This document shows positions 23,201 through 35,367 of a stretch of DNA of 64,000 nt, piece after piece. The stretch is taken from positions 90,904,641 to 90,968,640 of the forward strand of contig NC_081846.1 of the NCBI RefSeq assembly GCF_963259705.1, written 5' to 3'. How positions within the stretch are numbered: the first letter of the stretch is position 1; the number at the start of each line of letters is the position of its first letter. The stretch comes from Myotis daubentonii. Lineage: Eukaryota; Chordata; Mammalia; Chiroptera; Vespertilionidae. The position numbers and the translations under genes were made by a program. The notes under the pieces were generated by a model. It was not told the origin of the DNA, made no database searches, and was given only the letters and a program-made list of their open reading frames with translations.

Positions 23201-24596
23201 CCCTTTTCTGATTCATTGTACTAAAGCACTTCCAATTCATTAGGCATTCCTCTTTTTAGTTTATGTTCCAAAACTCATTATTCAACATTTATCTACACCA
23301 AACTGTATTTACTATCCATTAGCTCTCTATTAGCCTGAGACGCACAAATGAGCAAATTTCTCCTCCATCAGAATGCATTTGTTGTTCCCATAATTTAGTA
23401 CCATCTGCAAATTTCCAAGCTTGCTCTTGATCGTAGAGCCTGTGATATCAGTAATACGAATCATATAAGACAATGCTGAGCTGAAATAAGTATTTTTATT
23501 TTCACCCCCATCAAGCTAACAGGCAAATGCAATGTTATCATTATTGCAGTCCATGTTCCATGAGCTATTTTCCCTATCTTGTACCAGAGTATGGAGATTA
23601 GAGAGTGTGAAAACAAGTTCAAGCTAGAGATTTGCAAGATGAAATATCAACAGCAGCTTTGTTGTACTTTACCTTTATAATATCAAACACCCTTTAAATT
23701 TTAATGTGATTATGAGTTGCACATTCCTCTAAAAATGAAAAGATTTTGCCATCTCCTATACTAACATTAAACACCTAGTGTCTCATCATTCAGGCATTTA
23801 CAGAGAATCAGCCAGGACTTACGTAATGCTAAATTAGCTTAAATAATTATCACTCCTTAAAAATGTAACTCAAAAATATACAGTGAGTTATTATAATAGG
23901 TACCAGTACTGAAAATTGATCACATTCTAGCCTCAACTAGAAGCTTCAAATGTATCTACTATTTCTGACCACACATCCTCAGGTAGCTATTCTTATTTCC
24001 TACATCAGACAGGAAGGAGGAGAAAAGCTCAACATACCTGACAAAACTACATAGTAAGAACTTGCCAGAATAAGATTCCAACACAAGTTTGCCTAGTTCC
24101 ATAAGCCATGGACTGACCAAAAAATAATAATATAATATTCAGGCTCTTATAATCATTATGAATCAAAAACATGAATGAAATTAAGATCTTGTAAAATCTA
24201 GGCATTTCATAACATAGATTTGTGCTGAAATCCATCCTTTCCTAATTTGTTAACATAATCCACACTTGTTAGCAAAAATTAATTTGGGAAGAGATCATCC
24301 CCTTCAGTGGGCATGTAGTGCTAATGTGAATATCTCTGGAATATCACACAAGCCTGTGGGAAGACTAGGTATTTAGTAGGAACAGAGGAATACTAACTAG
24401 CCAAAGAATGCGCACAGGTTGTTGAAATAGGAAGTAAAAATTCATATTCCTGTTATTTACTATTTGATGGGTGCATGATTGAAGGTACAGTCCTGGAAAT
24501 AACTCAGTGGACAATGTGCTCTAAGATCAGAAGAGGATAACCAGGTATCTTGTTGCTCCAACTGTGGGGTGACTGCTCACCATCCCCATTCCCAGC
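20256..24596. other. Mostly unique sequence with MIR relics
   Basis: Forward MIR relics are readable at about 20600-20720 ('ttatctgtgaaatagggata'), 21190-21350 ('gcaagtcacctaacctc') and 22090-22315 ('caaccttgggcagttactgc'). The patch near 23395-23480 ('accatctgcaaatttccaag') could be a CR1/L3-type LINE relic. No gene or recent insertion is seen. Confidence 0.5.
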
Positions 24597-24616
24597 TTAT
24601 TTGCACAGCAATATAT

Positions 24617-24940
24617 TCAGAGGGAGAAAACAGAATAGAACTGTGGTTCTGAGAAGGAGCAGGTGGGCTGAGAAGGTGGATCCTGGAAAATGAGGACTGG
24701 GAGGGTGGACAACCTCAACATGATCAGTGCCATGGCTAGGACAGGGGCCAGCACGTACCTGCCTGCACCTTCTGGAGAAACCTGAACAAAGAAGTAATGA
24801 GCAAACGAATCTTCCCTCAGGAGGAACCAGGCCTGGACAGAGGAGGAAACCGTGTATGTCAGGGTGGAGCCCAGAGCCGGGAGGATTAGATACTGCCTGC
24901 TGTGCATCCTGGGCCAATCAATTGGAAGACTAGCCATCAT
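24617..24940 (-). other. Unassigned hydrophobic open frame
   Basis: A minus-strand frame of 107 codons contains hydrophobic runs, including 'YLILPALGSTLTYT' and 'VLAPVLAMALIML', that could form membrane segments. I do not recognise a family. There is no visible promoter, intron or partner exon. It may be chance, a repeat, or a fragment of a processed pseudogene. Confidence 0.2.
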
Positions 24941-26008
24941 CCTATCAGTCAGAAAAATGATGAATCACCAACCAGATATAAGGGGAAACTTCAGTATATT
25001 TTGTCTTTGAAAATTTGGAAACCCTCAACCACATTGGAAAAGGGCAGGCATTACAGCAGAGTGGACAAGAAGTCTAGAAGCTTCTTGTACGTATTGGATG
25101 GTCAGCTTTGGTAATTTTAATGAAAATAATGACTGATAGTGACTTTCCTGTCATTGAAAGAGTCGGGTTAGTGTGGAAGGCCTTTGCTTAGCCTATGTTT
25201 TATCGTCCATTTTTCTCTCCTTTGAAGCTGGACTGGTGAGATGTGGCTCATAAAGCCTTCAACCAGTAGGGGAGTGGGGCAGGCATGGGTCACACTGTGC
25301 TCTTGCTGCTGCACCTGCCCCAGATCCTTCTTTATCTGAAACCTTAGAGTCACAGTGAGGCCAGAGGGCAGAGGGCAGGGAGTTCTCTTCTTCACAGTTG
25401 TCGGACTTAGAAGTTAGGTCTGACATTGATATCTGTTAAGAACATAGAAAAATCATATTTCTTAAAATGCTTGTCAAAGTGTGAGGATCCCCACTCCCAC
25501 ATCATAAAAACAAAAAAGCAGGGCTCCCCAGAACGGAAGTGACCCCGGTTCTTGCTATCATGTCCAGCTTGGGTCACTGGATTTGAGACTATGAATCTAC
25601 CTCAGCACGGGGAACTTGGAAGTCCCAGGCAAAGTTTAGTACTGCTAATGTTTTTCTTGGCATTATTATTTCCCTATTTTATTATGTGCCTCATGTGACA
25701 GCCTTATTTATTTAATTATTGTGGGACTTAGTTCATTTCTGCAGGACCTTAAGCACCCTGTGGATGAAGGAAATGAATAATTATATTAAAAAGTGATCGA
25801 TGGGGATAGGCACAGAAGGGGAGAGACATGGCCTGGAGTTCAATATCAATATTAAAGATATTGAACTATGAAGAGAAGGAAAATGTGAGTGAGGGAATGA
25901 AAGGATCAAAATAGCTTAGAGTTAGCAAACTATGGCTTTTGTAACAAATTTTGCTTGTGATCTGTTTGAACAGCTTTAAGCTAAGAAGGATTTTTAACTT
26001 TTTAAAGA
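24941..26008. other. Unique sequence, nothing recognised
   Basis: No confident repeat or gene. AT-rich around 25680-25880. Confidence 0.35.
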
Positions 26009-26645
26009 TCTACACTAATAATAGAAATATGTAAATTGACTGAACCTCTGCAATGCCCCACAGCCAATAAGTAGGGAATATGCAAATTAGCGGGACAAAG
26101 ATGGCAGCGGCCACAGAGCCAGCTGGAGTGGGGGGGAGTCTTGGGTCACCCCTGGCAACGGACGAAGCCAAGCTTCCCACCAGCCTGGGCTGGCCGCCAA
26201 AGGAGGGGCCTGTGGGCTGTGGCCACGGAGCCAGTCTGAGCCCACGGGAAGCTTGGGTAACCTGGGCTGGCCGCCGAGAGAGGGGCCTGAAAATGGCCCT
26301 CAGCCCCTCACCCAGGCTGGCCATGCCTCCATGGCATGAGGGTCCCCACTGGGGGGCGTGGCCAGCCGGCAAACAGCCATCAGCCCCTCACCCAGGCTTG
26401 CTATGCCCCCCCAGCAGGGATCCCCACCACATGGCGGCATGGCCTGCCTTCAAACTGGCCCAGCCCCTTGCCCAAGCTGGCATCAACTCCACTGGGGACC
26501 TGCACCCCAATGGAGCCATGGCTGGCCTGCAAACAACCACAGGCCTCTTGCCCAGGCTGCCCCACCCTCCAAGGGAACCCCCACCCAGATCTGGGATACC
26601 TTTCAGGGCAAACCAGCCAGCCCCCACCCATGCACCAGGCCTCTA
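26009..26645 (+). mobile_element. Non-autonomous Helitron, plus strand
   Basis: Starts A|TCTACACTAATAATAG at 26008/26009. Contains 'cagccaataagtagggaata' and AAGATGGCAGC (26098-26108, a YY1-like site). The GC-rich interior holds 'ccctcacccaggctggcc' type repeats. The 3' end 'cccatgcaccaggcctcta' has lost half of its hairpin, and the next Helitron begins at the following base. Long open frames inside are compositional. Confidence 0.85.
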
Positions 26646-27069
26646 TCTATACCAATAAAAGGGGAATATGCTAATTAGACTGGCAGACATTCCAGGAGAC
26701 CTTCCAGACATTCTTCTGGACAAAACCATGGTGGTAGGGCCAAGGTAGAGGCAGTTAGGGGCCAAGAGGGAGGGCAATTTTGGGTGATCAGGCCAGAATG
26801 GGATGGCAGTTGTGGATGATCAGGCTGGTGGGGGGGGGGGGCATTGGGGGTGATCAAGCTGGCGGGGGGGCAGTTGCGGGCAAGCAGGCGGGCAGGCAGA
26901 GCATTTAGGAGTCAGCAATCCCAGATTGCTAGAGGGATGTCCGACTGTAAGATCGGGACTAAACGGGCAGTTGGACATCCCCTGAGGGGTCCCAGATTGG
27001 AGAGGGTGCAGGCTGGGCTGAGGGACACCCCCCCAACCCCCGCACAAATTTTATGCACTGGGCCACTAG
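26646..27069 (+). mobile_element. Non-autonomous Helitron, plus strand
   Basis: Starts A|TCTATACCAATAAAAGG at 26645/26646 and ends 'cacaaattttatgcactggg' then CCACTAG|T at 27069. The interior carries degenerate 'gggcagttgggggtgatcag' tandem units. It sits exactly at the 3' end of the previous Helitron. Confidence 0.9.
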
Positions 27070-27957
27070 TTTATTAAATAATAGAAAATAGGAAGAAGAC
27101 ACAGGTAGGCAACAGAGATTGAAATACAGCCACAAAGCCTGAAATATGTATTAACTGGTACTTTCCAAAGTTTGCCACACCCAAGGGCAGTTGATGGGCA
27201 CAGTCACTTCAAACCCTGTTTCCTCTCTAGCTCCATAACTCCAGCTTTACTCCAATAGGCTCTGATTTGGGGCTGTTGACCCAAATAAATTCCTTTAGCT
27301 TCCTATGCCTTAGCTTGACTCCTTATGTAACCAGTATAAAATAACTTAACATTGTAATAGTGCAATTGCGATGCCCAGAAAAAGATTGTGGAGTTGAAAA
27401 AATGAATTTTTCAGAAGGCATATTATGATGAAAATATAAGGTGCTCTCAGAAGTTATATAGAGAAGATTATCATCTAAATTCAAAACAGCACCCACTCAA
27501 ATTAGCCTAAAGATGGCACAAAGCCAAGTGTCTTGTATAATGCCATGTGCAAGCAGAAGACTCCGCATTCCCCGGGAACTGCAGGCAGTGTACGTGGCCT
27601 ACTTTGCGTTCTCGACAGAAGCCAATGGCAATATCATAGGCACAGACAACTCTGTGCTCTCTTTACCTCAGAATCTTAGGGCACAGAGGCTGCCGTCTGA
27701 CCTCATGAACTGGAGACTCCTGATCTTCCTAGTATCTTCCTCCGAATGTGTGTGGGACCCCAGTACAACACATGTCAAGCTTCCAAGTTAAACACATCTT
27801 CTTTCTGCTTCTGTGCTTTCTTTTCCCTCAGAAAGGCACTGCTGTATTAACTGTATAAACTCACAGTTGTTGGGAGCCTGTTATGGGCCAGATGCTTTAC
27901 ATATTTTATTTCATTTAATTTCCCTAGCAACTCTGTGGAGGAAGTCTTATATACCCA
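27070..27957. other. Unique sequence
   Basis: No repeat or gene is recognised. The open frame at 27513-27791 (92 codons) has no known domain. Confidence 0.35.
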
Positions 27958-28433
27958 CTAGAGACCTGGTACATGAAATTCTGCCCCAGGGGGGGATGTC
28001 CCTCAACCCGGCCTGCACCCTCTCTAATCTGGGACCCCTTGGGCATCCCTCTCACAATCCAGGACCGCTGGCTCCTAACTGCTTGCCCGCCTGCCGGCCT
28101 GATTGCCCCTAACCACTTCTGCCTGCCAGCCTGATCGCCCGCTAACCACTCCCCTGCTTGCCTGATTGACACCTAACTGCTCCCCTGGCAGCCTGATCAC
28201 CCACAACTGCCTTCCCCTGCCACGACCTGCGTCCTCCTCCACTGGGACTGCCTCCTCCGCATGAGGCGCCAGGACTGGCCTGCTCTGCGCCCAGAGCCAC
28301 AGGACCCCCAGGCCTCACCCCACAGAGCAGCCACTGGGCCCCACCTCTGCTGTGTGCGTGGCCATCTTGTGACGACATCGTGCAAGGGCATCACGCAAGG
28401 GCATGACGCCACCTAGGCGTTTATTATATAGGA
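27958..28433 (-). mobile_element. Non-autonomous Helitron, minus strand
   Basis: Left end A|CTAGAGACCTGG, right end 'tttattatataGGA|T' at 28433. The 3' hairpin is damaged ('gaaattctgcccc'). Its 5' region includes 'ggccatcttgtgacgacatc' and a duplicated 'gcaagggcatcacgcaaggg', absent from the other copies, so it is a separate subfamily. Confidence 0.88.
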
Positions 28434-29099
28434 TTATAAAACTGAAAAACTGCACTAAAAAAATCTGAGGTTCAGAGCAGTAAACGTACATTTCCAGAGT
28501 ATGACCTCTCACATGGTGAGGTCACAGTTCAGGCTTCTTCTCCCCAGGCCTCCCATACCCTGCAGATTTGAGCTGTGCAAGGCAGTCCTCTCCTGCCTCA
28601 CATGCAGTCCACCCTCCAGATAGGGGTACATTCCTTCTGCCATTAATCCCTCCTTTCTCACTGCCTCTGCCTTATCAAATCCAGGCCTGGGAAAACTGAT
28701 GGCCCCTAGTCGCTCTTCCTCACAGAAACGGTGCCTTTATTCTGACAGTTCTGCCCAGCTACAAGGTCAGTCTCTGAATCATACTGCCATTGCACTACCC
28801 CCTGTTTAAAAAGCTCTGGTGTTACTCAGTTCCTCCCACCAAGGCCAGCTTGCTCTCTTCTTTGCATGACTCTTTCTCCCAGAAGTGTCTCTGTCATGAT
28901 CAGAGGGGGCTGCCTTGAGTTTGGAGGAGCCTCTTCCCCCCCCCCCCCCAGGCCACCCTATGTCTTCTCTTCCCCATGCATCCAAACCCTGGCCGTCTTT
29001 AGTCTCCACATTCCACCATGTACACTCCTCTTCCCTCTCATTCTTGCTCTTCCCTTCCGAATTCCTAAAGCACTTATTATTAAATTCTTGCCGGTTACT
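28434..29099. other. Unique sequence, C-rich tract
   Basis: Nothing recognised apart from a C mononucleotide run near 28938-28949. Open frames on both strands are short and featureless. Confidence 0.4.
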
Positions 29100-29325
29100 C
29101 AGCTCAATAGGCCTGATGCATTTTATAGAGCATTGATTTTGTTTCAAACTTCATTTGAATCCCAGCTCTTTCCTTAATATGCAGCACTAAGCAATTTATT
29201 CAGCTTCTCAAAACCTCACATTTCTCACATGTAAAAGAGGAGATTAATAATATTTATTTTGAAAGGATTTTCCAAAGGATAACATATGAAAGTGTCTTGT
29301 ATAATAGCTAATATATAGTAGGTAA
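29100..29325 (+). repeat. MIR relic
   Basis: 'catttgaatcccagctcttt', then 'taagcaatttattcagcttc' and 'cacatgtaaaagaggagatt', follow MIR order over about 200 bp. Confidence 0.65.
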
Positions 29326-29711
29326 TTTTTAAAGTTACCACTGTGTTTATATAAAATACCTGACATGAACCAGGGCTCCGTTTCTATAGGCTTGTATGGT
29401 TTTCTCATTGTTTCTGCTATAGAAATCGTGTATTTCCATGACAATGTGACAAGATCATGCATTACATTTCTTCCTTAGTTACTTTAGCTTTTAAGATGTT
29501 GTTGAACACATAAGAACTAATCAATAAATATTTGATATTGATTAGTTAAAATCTCATAGATAATGGGGGAAATCGATGGCTTTACCTTCAAGCCCAGCTA
29601 AAGTAATCATCATAATCCCATGAGAAAGTTTACCCTCTGGCAGTTCCTTATAAGCTTTCTTGTTCATGTTTCTATTGGAGGAGAACAAATAACAAATATT
29701 CTCATCAAAAG
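29326..29711. other. Unique AT-rich sequence
   Basis: No element recognised. Confidence 0.35.
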
Positions 29712-29722
29712 GTTCTTTTCTT

Positions 29723-29923
29723 GCCCAGCCAGCACGCTCAGTAGTTGTGTAGACCCTGGCAGGAATCAGGGCACATGCCCAGGTGTGGGGCTAGATCCCC
29801 AGTAGGGGGTGTGCAGGATACAGCCTGTGGAGGGTTCTTTCATCATTGAGGTTTTGCTCTCTTTCCCTTTCCCTTCCTCTCTAAAATCATTAAAACACAC
29901 TTTTTAAAAAAGATTTTTAAAAA
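29723..29923 (+). mobile_element. Ves-type SINE
   Basis: The diverged head 'gcccagccagcacgctcagt' is followed by 'ggctagatccccagtagggg', 'ctctctttccctttcccttc' and 'ctctaaaatcattaaaac' with an A/T-rich tail. An 11-bp target duplication with one mismatch (gttcttttctt at 29712-29722, gttattttctt at 29924-29934) flanks it. Confidence 0.87.
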
Positions 29924-29934
29924 GTTATTTTCTT

Positions 29935-31679
29935 AAGGGTAGCTATAAATTAGAGCATGATGGAACTGATGACCTGTATAATTTTATAATTATCTCTAAG
30001 TCCTTTTCAATGTAGATATCATGTTTTGTTAAACAAAGCCCTGTTCAAGCAGGACATACCTTCTCACTAATATAAGATGCTTCTTTATTTGGGGCAGATT
30101 ATACTTTCGTTCTTTATCCATTTACTCAACAGTGTTTTCTGAGAACCGCTGTGCAGTTGCCAGGACAGTGCTAGGATCGCGGACACGAAGAGATGAGCGC
30201 TTTCTCTCAATGCCTCACTCGCGGGAGGAAAGAGAGACTACAGAAAAGCCACGGTGGAAGGAGCTGACTGTCATAATGACACATGTGCAGTCAGGTGTGA
30301 GGATGCCTCACAGCCCAGGGGACCGTTCGCAGGATGACTATCAGTGGGCTGGGACAGCTGGGGGAGTGGAGGGGACAGGAACTGCAGTCACCCAGTGCCC
30401 CTGTAAACATTTAGGAGTTGAGCTGTGCTCCAGCAAGATGCATTCAGCTCAATAATAAATGGGTTACATCATTGCGACTTTATTGTGAAATTGTAATAGA
30501 AGCTGCAGTGTAGGGCAAGGAGATCTAGACTAGGAAACATATTGTTAACCCAAACATCTATATTTTTGGGTAAATAAAATTACCTTTTTAGATTTCTTTA
30601 TTCTCAAATTCTATAATGAAGTAACTCCTCCTCTAACTGAGTTGTTATAGTACTTGAGAAAGATTTTTGTTAAACTTCTTTGCAAAGCTTTTGAGACTCT
30701 GAAAATATTAGCAAACATTGAGAGAGGGCACAAGCATGGCGGGTGAAGTATGGGCTGGGAAGTCAACCCCAGGAGGAACCAACATTTCAGCAATTTCATC
30801 GTTCAACTTTGTCACCTAGGGCAAGTTCTTAAACTTTCTGGAATCTAAATACTTCATTTGCAAAGTTGGGAAAACAGGAGGAGAGCAGGGGAAAGCTGAA
30901 TGAGATCATGCAAGTTGGATGTCTGCTGCATAGTAATCCAACACTCTGTTCGTTGTCATTCTACTTAAAAAGAGACGGAGTCTTCCACTGCTGAAAAGAG
31001 AGTGTACATAGACTTTTCCCTATTCCTCTCACTAAGAACAACTGAAAATTATGGGCATTACTGTAAAAACAAGCACAAAAACACCCTGACATTTGGAGAG
31101 AGAAAAGGCAGACTGACTAGAAAACTTGGGACCTCAGAAATGCCAGTGGTGAAAGCACTGGGTTTTCCTCCTGCCTCTCATCTCAAGCATGGAGCAGGGG
31201 AAGCTGGCAACCCTGGAACACCCAGGGTGTGGGGGCGGAGGGGGGGGGGCAATGATATTTATGCAGACGCTGTTTCCTCTAGGCAAAGGAACAAAGAGCA
31301 ACCTGGCAAGTCAGAAAACTCACAGCCAATAACTGCTGTTTGAGGCGAACATCACAGAAAAACGGTGACCCCATCTCTCCTGTGCAAAGGCTGAGTGAGG
31401 AGCCTATGCTTGCCCCTCATGAAGCTGCAGTTGAGGCACTGGGAGATTTCAAAGAAAGCCAAGCAGAAACCAGCACTTTCACTCCTCTGGCAGTCAGAAG
31501 ACCCCACCCAGGGTTTCGGCAGGGACCCCGGGGGAGCCGGAATTCTTGACCTGCCCAGCAATAAGGAGAAGCCCCTAGTCAGGTGCCCGTGGAAAGTGCG
31601 GAAGCTTGGCTTCTACATCCACATGGCACTCATGAGGTGGCACTCCTCCCTTTGCCAAAAAAGCCAGTTAAAGTAGAGA
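29935..31679. other. Mostly unique sequence
   Basis: A MIR-like patch lies at about 30800-30880 ('gtcacctagggcaagttctt'). No gene is recognised. The open frames at 30132-30455 and 31002-31343 have no known domains. A G-run lies near 31240. Confidence 0.4.
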
Positions 31680-33134
31680 ATTTAATTAAGGTCTTGATTC
31701 TCATACCAAAATATGAAAACATGCACACTTCAATTAGAAATCAGTCATCATACCAACAACTTAGAAGCTCTTAAACTAAATGAAAACCCAAGCAATCTTT
31801 GCCAGTACGAAGATGAGATATATTACAGGTATCTGACATCCATTTAAAAGAGTGATGAGAAATATTTCAATGATCAATTAACACACATGGCAAATGAAGC
31901 CTTAGACACCTCACCGAAAGAACAATATCACCAAATAAATAGAAGACATGAAAATATTAAAAACTAAAAAAATATAATAACTGAAATAAACATCTTAGTG
32001 GATAGGCTCAATAACAAAAAGGAAGAGAAAGACTAAGAAAATTGGAAGACAGTATAGTAAAAATGGCCCAATCTGCAAAACAGACAACAAAAAAAAAAAC
32101 AACTTTTAAAAAATCAGAGACTTAGTGACTTAGTTTGTAAAAAGAAAACATTTAACATTTGTGTCATCAGATTCCCAGAAGAGAAGAAAGTGGATGGAGT
32201 TGAAAATGAACTCAAAAAAGTAATGAATGAAAACTTCCCAAATATAGATTGAGAAAGCTGAGTAAATCCCAGATAGAATAAAACCAAAGAAATCCATACT
32301 AAGACATATCATAATTAAACCTTTGAACACTAAGGACAGAGAAGAAGTCTTAAAAGCAGCCAGAGAAAAATAGTACCTTACCCATAAGTGAGGAAAACAA
32401 CTAGAATGACAGTGGTTTCCTCTTCAAAAACCATGGAGGCCAGAAAATACTTGGCATGTATTTTCACATAGTTAAGAAAACAACTGTCAGCCACAATCTC
32501 AGGAAAAATATCCATTAAGAATGGGAGAAAACAGAGAATGAAGAGGAAATAAAAAATTTAAAAAAAATCTAAGAAAATTTGTCATCACCAGAACAACCAT
32601 AAAAGAATGGGTAGACCACCTAATTTAAACACAAAGAAAATGAACAAAAAGGAACCTTGAAACATCAGGAAGGAAAAGAGAACACAGTAAGCTAACATAT
32701 GGGTTGATTAAATTAGCTTTACTTCTCATCTTCAGTTTTCTAAATTATGTTTGACAGTTGAAACAGCAATTATAACACTGTCTAATGTGGTTCTACATTT
32801 ATATAGAGGAAGTATTTTAGACAATTATGTTATAAATGGGTGAGGGTAAAGGAACTTAAAAGGAATTAAGCTTTTTATACTTCACTTAAACTGATACAAT
32901 GATGACACCAGTAGACTCTGATAAATAACTTATATATAATGCAATAGCTAGACTAACCACTAATAAAACCATAGATAGAAATATACTCAAAAGCACTACA
33001 GATAAATCATAATGGAATTTTGAAAATTGTTTAAGTAATTCACAGGAAGACAAGAAAAATTTAAGAAAAGAAGTGAAAACAGATTCACACAAAATAAAAT
33101 ATTAAAGGTTAAGCTCTAATATAATAGAGCTTAT

Positions 33135-33285
33135 ATTTAAGTCATATATAAATATTTGACTTTTATATATCAATATTTTATTTGATATTTAAGTCATATA
33201 TAAATAGTCTGCACCAATATTTAAGTCATATATAATATTTGACTTATATCAATATTTAAGTCATATATAAATAGTCTGCACCAAT
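33135..33285. repeat. Local tandem duplication in the L1
   Basis: The unit 'atttaagtcatatataaata' followed by 'gtctgcaccaat' occurs at about 33188 and 33254, with a third partial unit at about 33138. Period is about 66 bp. This looks like a slippage or duplication event within the old L1. Confidence 0.75.
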
Positions 33286-33892
33286 TAAAAAACAAATGAG
33301 CAGTGTGGATTATAAACTATAGCCAAATTGCTGTTTACAAAAATCTTACCAAAACTATCACAGTGTAGTCTGGTTGAAAGTAAGAAGAAGATACAAGGCA
33401 TAGATATATAATGAAAACATTAACCAAAGGAAAACAGAAGTGATTAAATAAATATCAGATAAAGTACACACTTCAGAACAAAGAAAATCACAACTAGAAA
33501 GGGACAGTACATAACGATAAAAGGTTTAATATACCAAGAAGACATAGCATCATAAATGTTTATGCACTAAACTATAGAACTGCAAAATATCTGAAGCAAA
33601 TACTACTAGAACCAAAAGGAAAATGAGACAAAATCAAAATTATAGGTAGGGATTTTAACCCTATTCCCTTAAGTAATTGATGAAACAACTATACAGAATA
33701 TCATATTAGCAAAGTTATAGAAGAACTCAACAACACCATCAACCAACTGGAGCCAAATATAAATTAATTTAAAGTTCCATTAATAATAGAGCACATATGG
33801 GCTATAAAACAGACCTCAAAATATTTTTAAAAATTGAAATCAAATAGTATGTACTCTCTGAACACAATTGAATAAAATCGGTTGCCAGTAAA

Positions 33893-33895
<3 letters not shown>

Positions 33896-33938
<43 letters not shown>
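33896..33938. repeat. (TA)n microsatellite
   Basis: Over 40 bp of TA dinucleotides inside the old L1. Confidence 0.95.
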
Positions 33939-33940
<2 letters not shown>

Positions 33941-34027
33941 CTCAAACATGTGAAAACTAACCAACATACTTCTAAGTAACCCATTCAGTCAAAGAGGATG
34001 TTTAATGAAAAGTACTTTGATTTGGTC

Positions 34028-34430
34028 CTGGCCAATTGCTCAGTTGGGTAGAGCATCATCCCAATATGCCAAGGTTGCAGGTTCCACATTTTGTCAGGGT
34101 GCAAACAAAGAATGCAGAGGTAAGTGGAACAACAACAAATTGTTCTCTCTCTCTCTCTTCCTCCCCCCCTCTCTCTAAAACAGTGGTTTTCAACCTTGGC
34201 TGCACATTAGAATCACCTGGGAATCTTTTTAAAATCCTGATTTCTGGGCCTCATCCTCCAGAAATTCTGTTTCTTTGTTATGGGGTGAGGCCACAACATT
34301 AGTAACAAAGAAACAGAATGTCCGGAGGATGGGTCCCAGAAATCAGGATTTTAAAAAGATTCCAAGGTGATTCTAATGTGCAGCCAAGGTTGAGAACCAC
34401 TGCTCTAAAATCAATAAAGAAAAACTTTTT
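34028..34430 (+). mobile_element. tRNA-derived SINE, split by a hAT insertion
   Basis: 'ctggccaattgctcagttgg' (A-box-like), then 'aaggttgcaggttcca' (B-box-like) and a 'ctctctctctcttcct' tract up to 34180. The tail 'tcaataaagaaaaa' resumes at 34411. This head differs from the common Ves head, so it is another tRNA-derived subfamily. It lies inside the old L1. Confidence 0.8.
34181..34402. mobile_element. Palindromic hAT foldback element
   Basis: Starts 'cagtggttttcaaccttggc' and ends 'gccaaggttgagaaccactg', with a perfect 8-bp target duplication, ctctaaaa, on both sides (34173-34180, 34403-34410). Almost the whole element is two inverted arms of about 100 bp each (34181-34280 and 34303-34402), with about six mismatches by eye and a loop of about 20 bp. 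The arm resembles the mammalian MER5-like 'gaatcacctggga' sequence. No transposase. It is inserted in a SINE. Confidence 0.92.
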
Positions 34431-34722
34431 AAAAATTATTTGAATGAAAATGGAAATACAACATATAAAATTTTGTACCATATAGCTAAAGTAGTGAGTG
34501 CTAAGAGGATAATTTACAGGACTAACTACAAGCATTAGATAAGAGTTAAATCAACAATATAAGCTCCAACCACAAGAACTTACAAAAGGAAGAGCAAAGA
34601 AAGCCAACTAAGAAAAATAAAACAGTAAAGAGCAGAAATCAATAACATTGAAAAAAGAATGGAAAATCAATGAAGCAAAATGCTATTTCTTTGAAATGAT
34701 CAATAAAATTGTCAAAACTAGC

Positions 34723-34950
34723 ATAGCCCTAACCAGTTTGGCTCAGCGGATAGAGCATCGGCCTGTGGACTCAAGGGTCCCAGGTTCAATTCTGGTCAAG
34801 GGCATGTACCTTGGTTGTGGACACATACCCAGTAGGGGTTGTGCAGGAGGCAGCTGATCATTGTTTCTCTCTCATCGATGTTTCTAACTCTCTATCTCTC
34901 TCCTTTCCTCTCTGTAAAAGAATCAATAAAATGTATTTTTTAAAAAGAAA
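34723..34950 (+). mobile_element. Ves-type SINE
   Basis: Canonical head 'gccctaaccagtttggctca', A box 'gcggatagagca', B-box 'ggttcaattctgg', 'ctctctcatcgatgtttcta' and tail 'aatcaataaaatgta'. It is inserted in the old L1. A clean target duplication was not found. Confidence 0.93.
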
Positions 34951-35339
34951 AGAAACTATTATTAAAAAAAAAAAAGCAGCATAAATGACAAAAGAAACAG
35001 TGAAGAACCAATATAAAGACTAAAACATGGGCTATCACTACAGACATCAAAAACATAATAGGCTATAAAAGAACTCTATGGCATAAATTTGAAATTTTTT
35101 TTAAAAAACACAAACCACCACAATTCACCAATATGAAATATGTTATTTGGAGAATCCTAAACTCCTATGGAGCTTAAATTCAGAATTTTTATAACTCCCC
35201 TAAAGAAGAAATCTACAAACCAAATAGTTTCACTGGAGAATTCTGCCAAAGAATTCACATCAATTATAAACAATCTCAACTGGGAAATAGAGGTGAGGGA
35301 AAACTCTTTAATGTATCTGAATTTTACACCTACATATTT

Positions 35340-35367
35340 ATATAACATACACACACACACACACTCA
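35340..35367. repeat. Short (CA)n tract
   Basis: 'acacacacacacac' runs immediately up to the CTAG end of the next Helitron. Confidence 0.85.

Noticed and set aside
26080..26678. 192-codon plus-strand frame and overlapping frames on both strands
   Set aside because: Lies wholly in a GC-rich Helitron; frames on both strands are open, which points to composition.
34735..34800. tRNA-like A and B boxes, considered as a tRNA gene
   Set aside because: They belong to a Ves SINE with an A/T-rich tail; no cloverleaf or mature 3' end.
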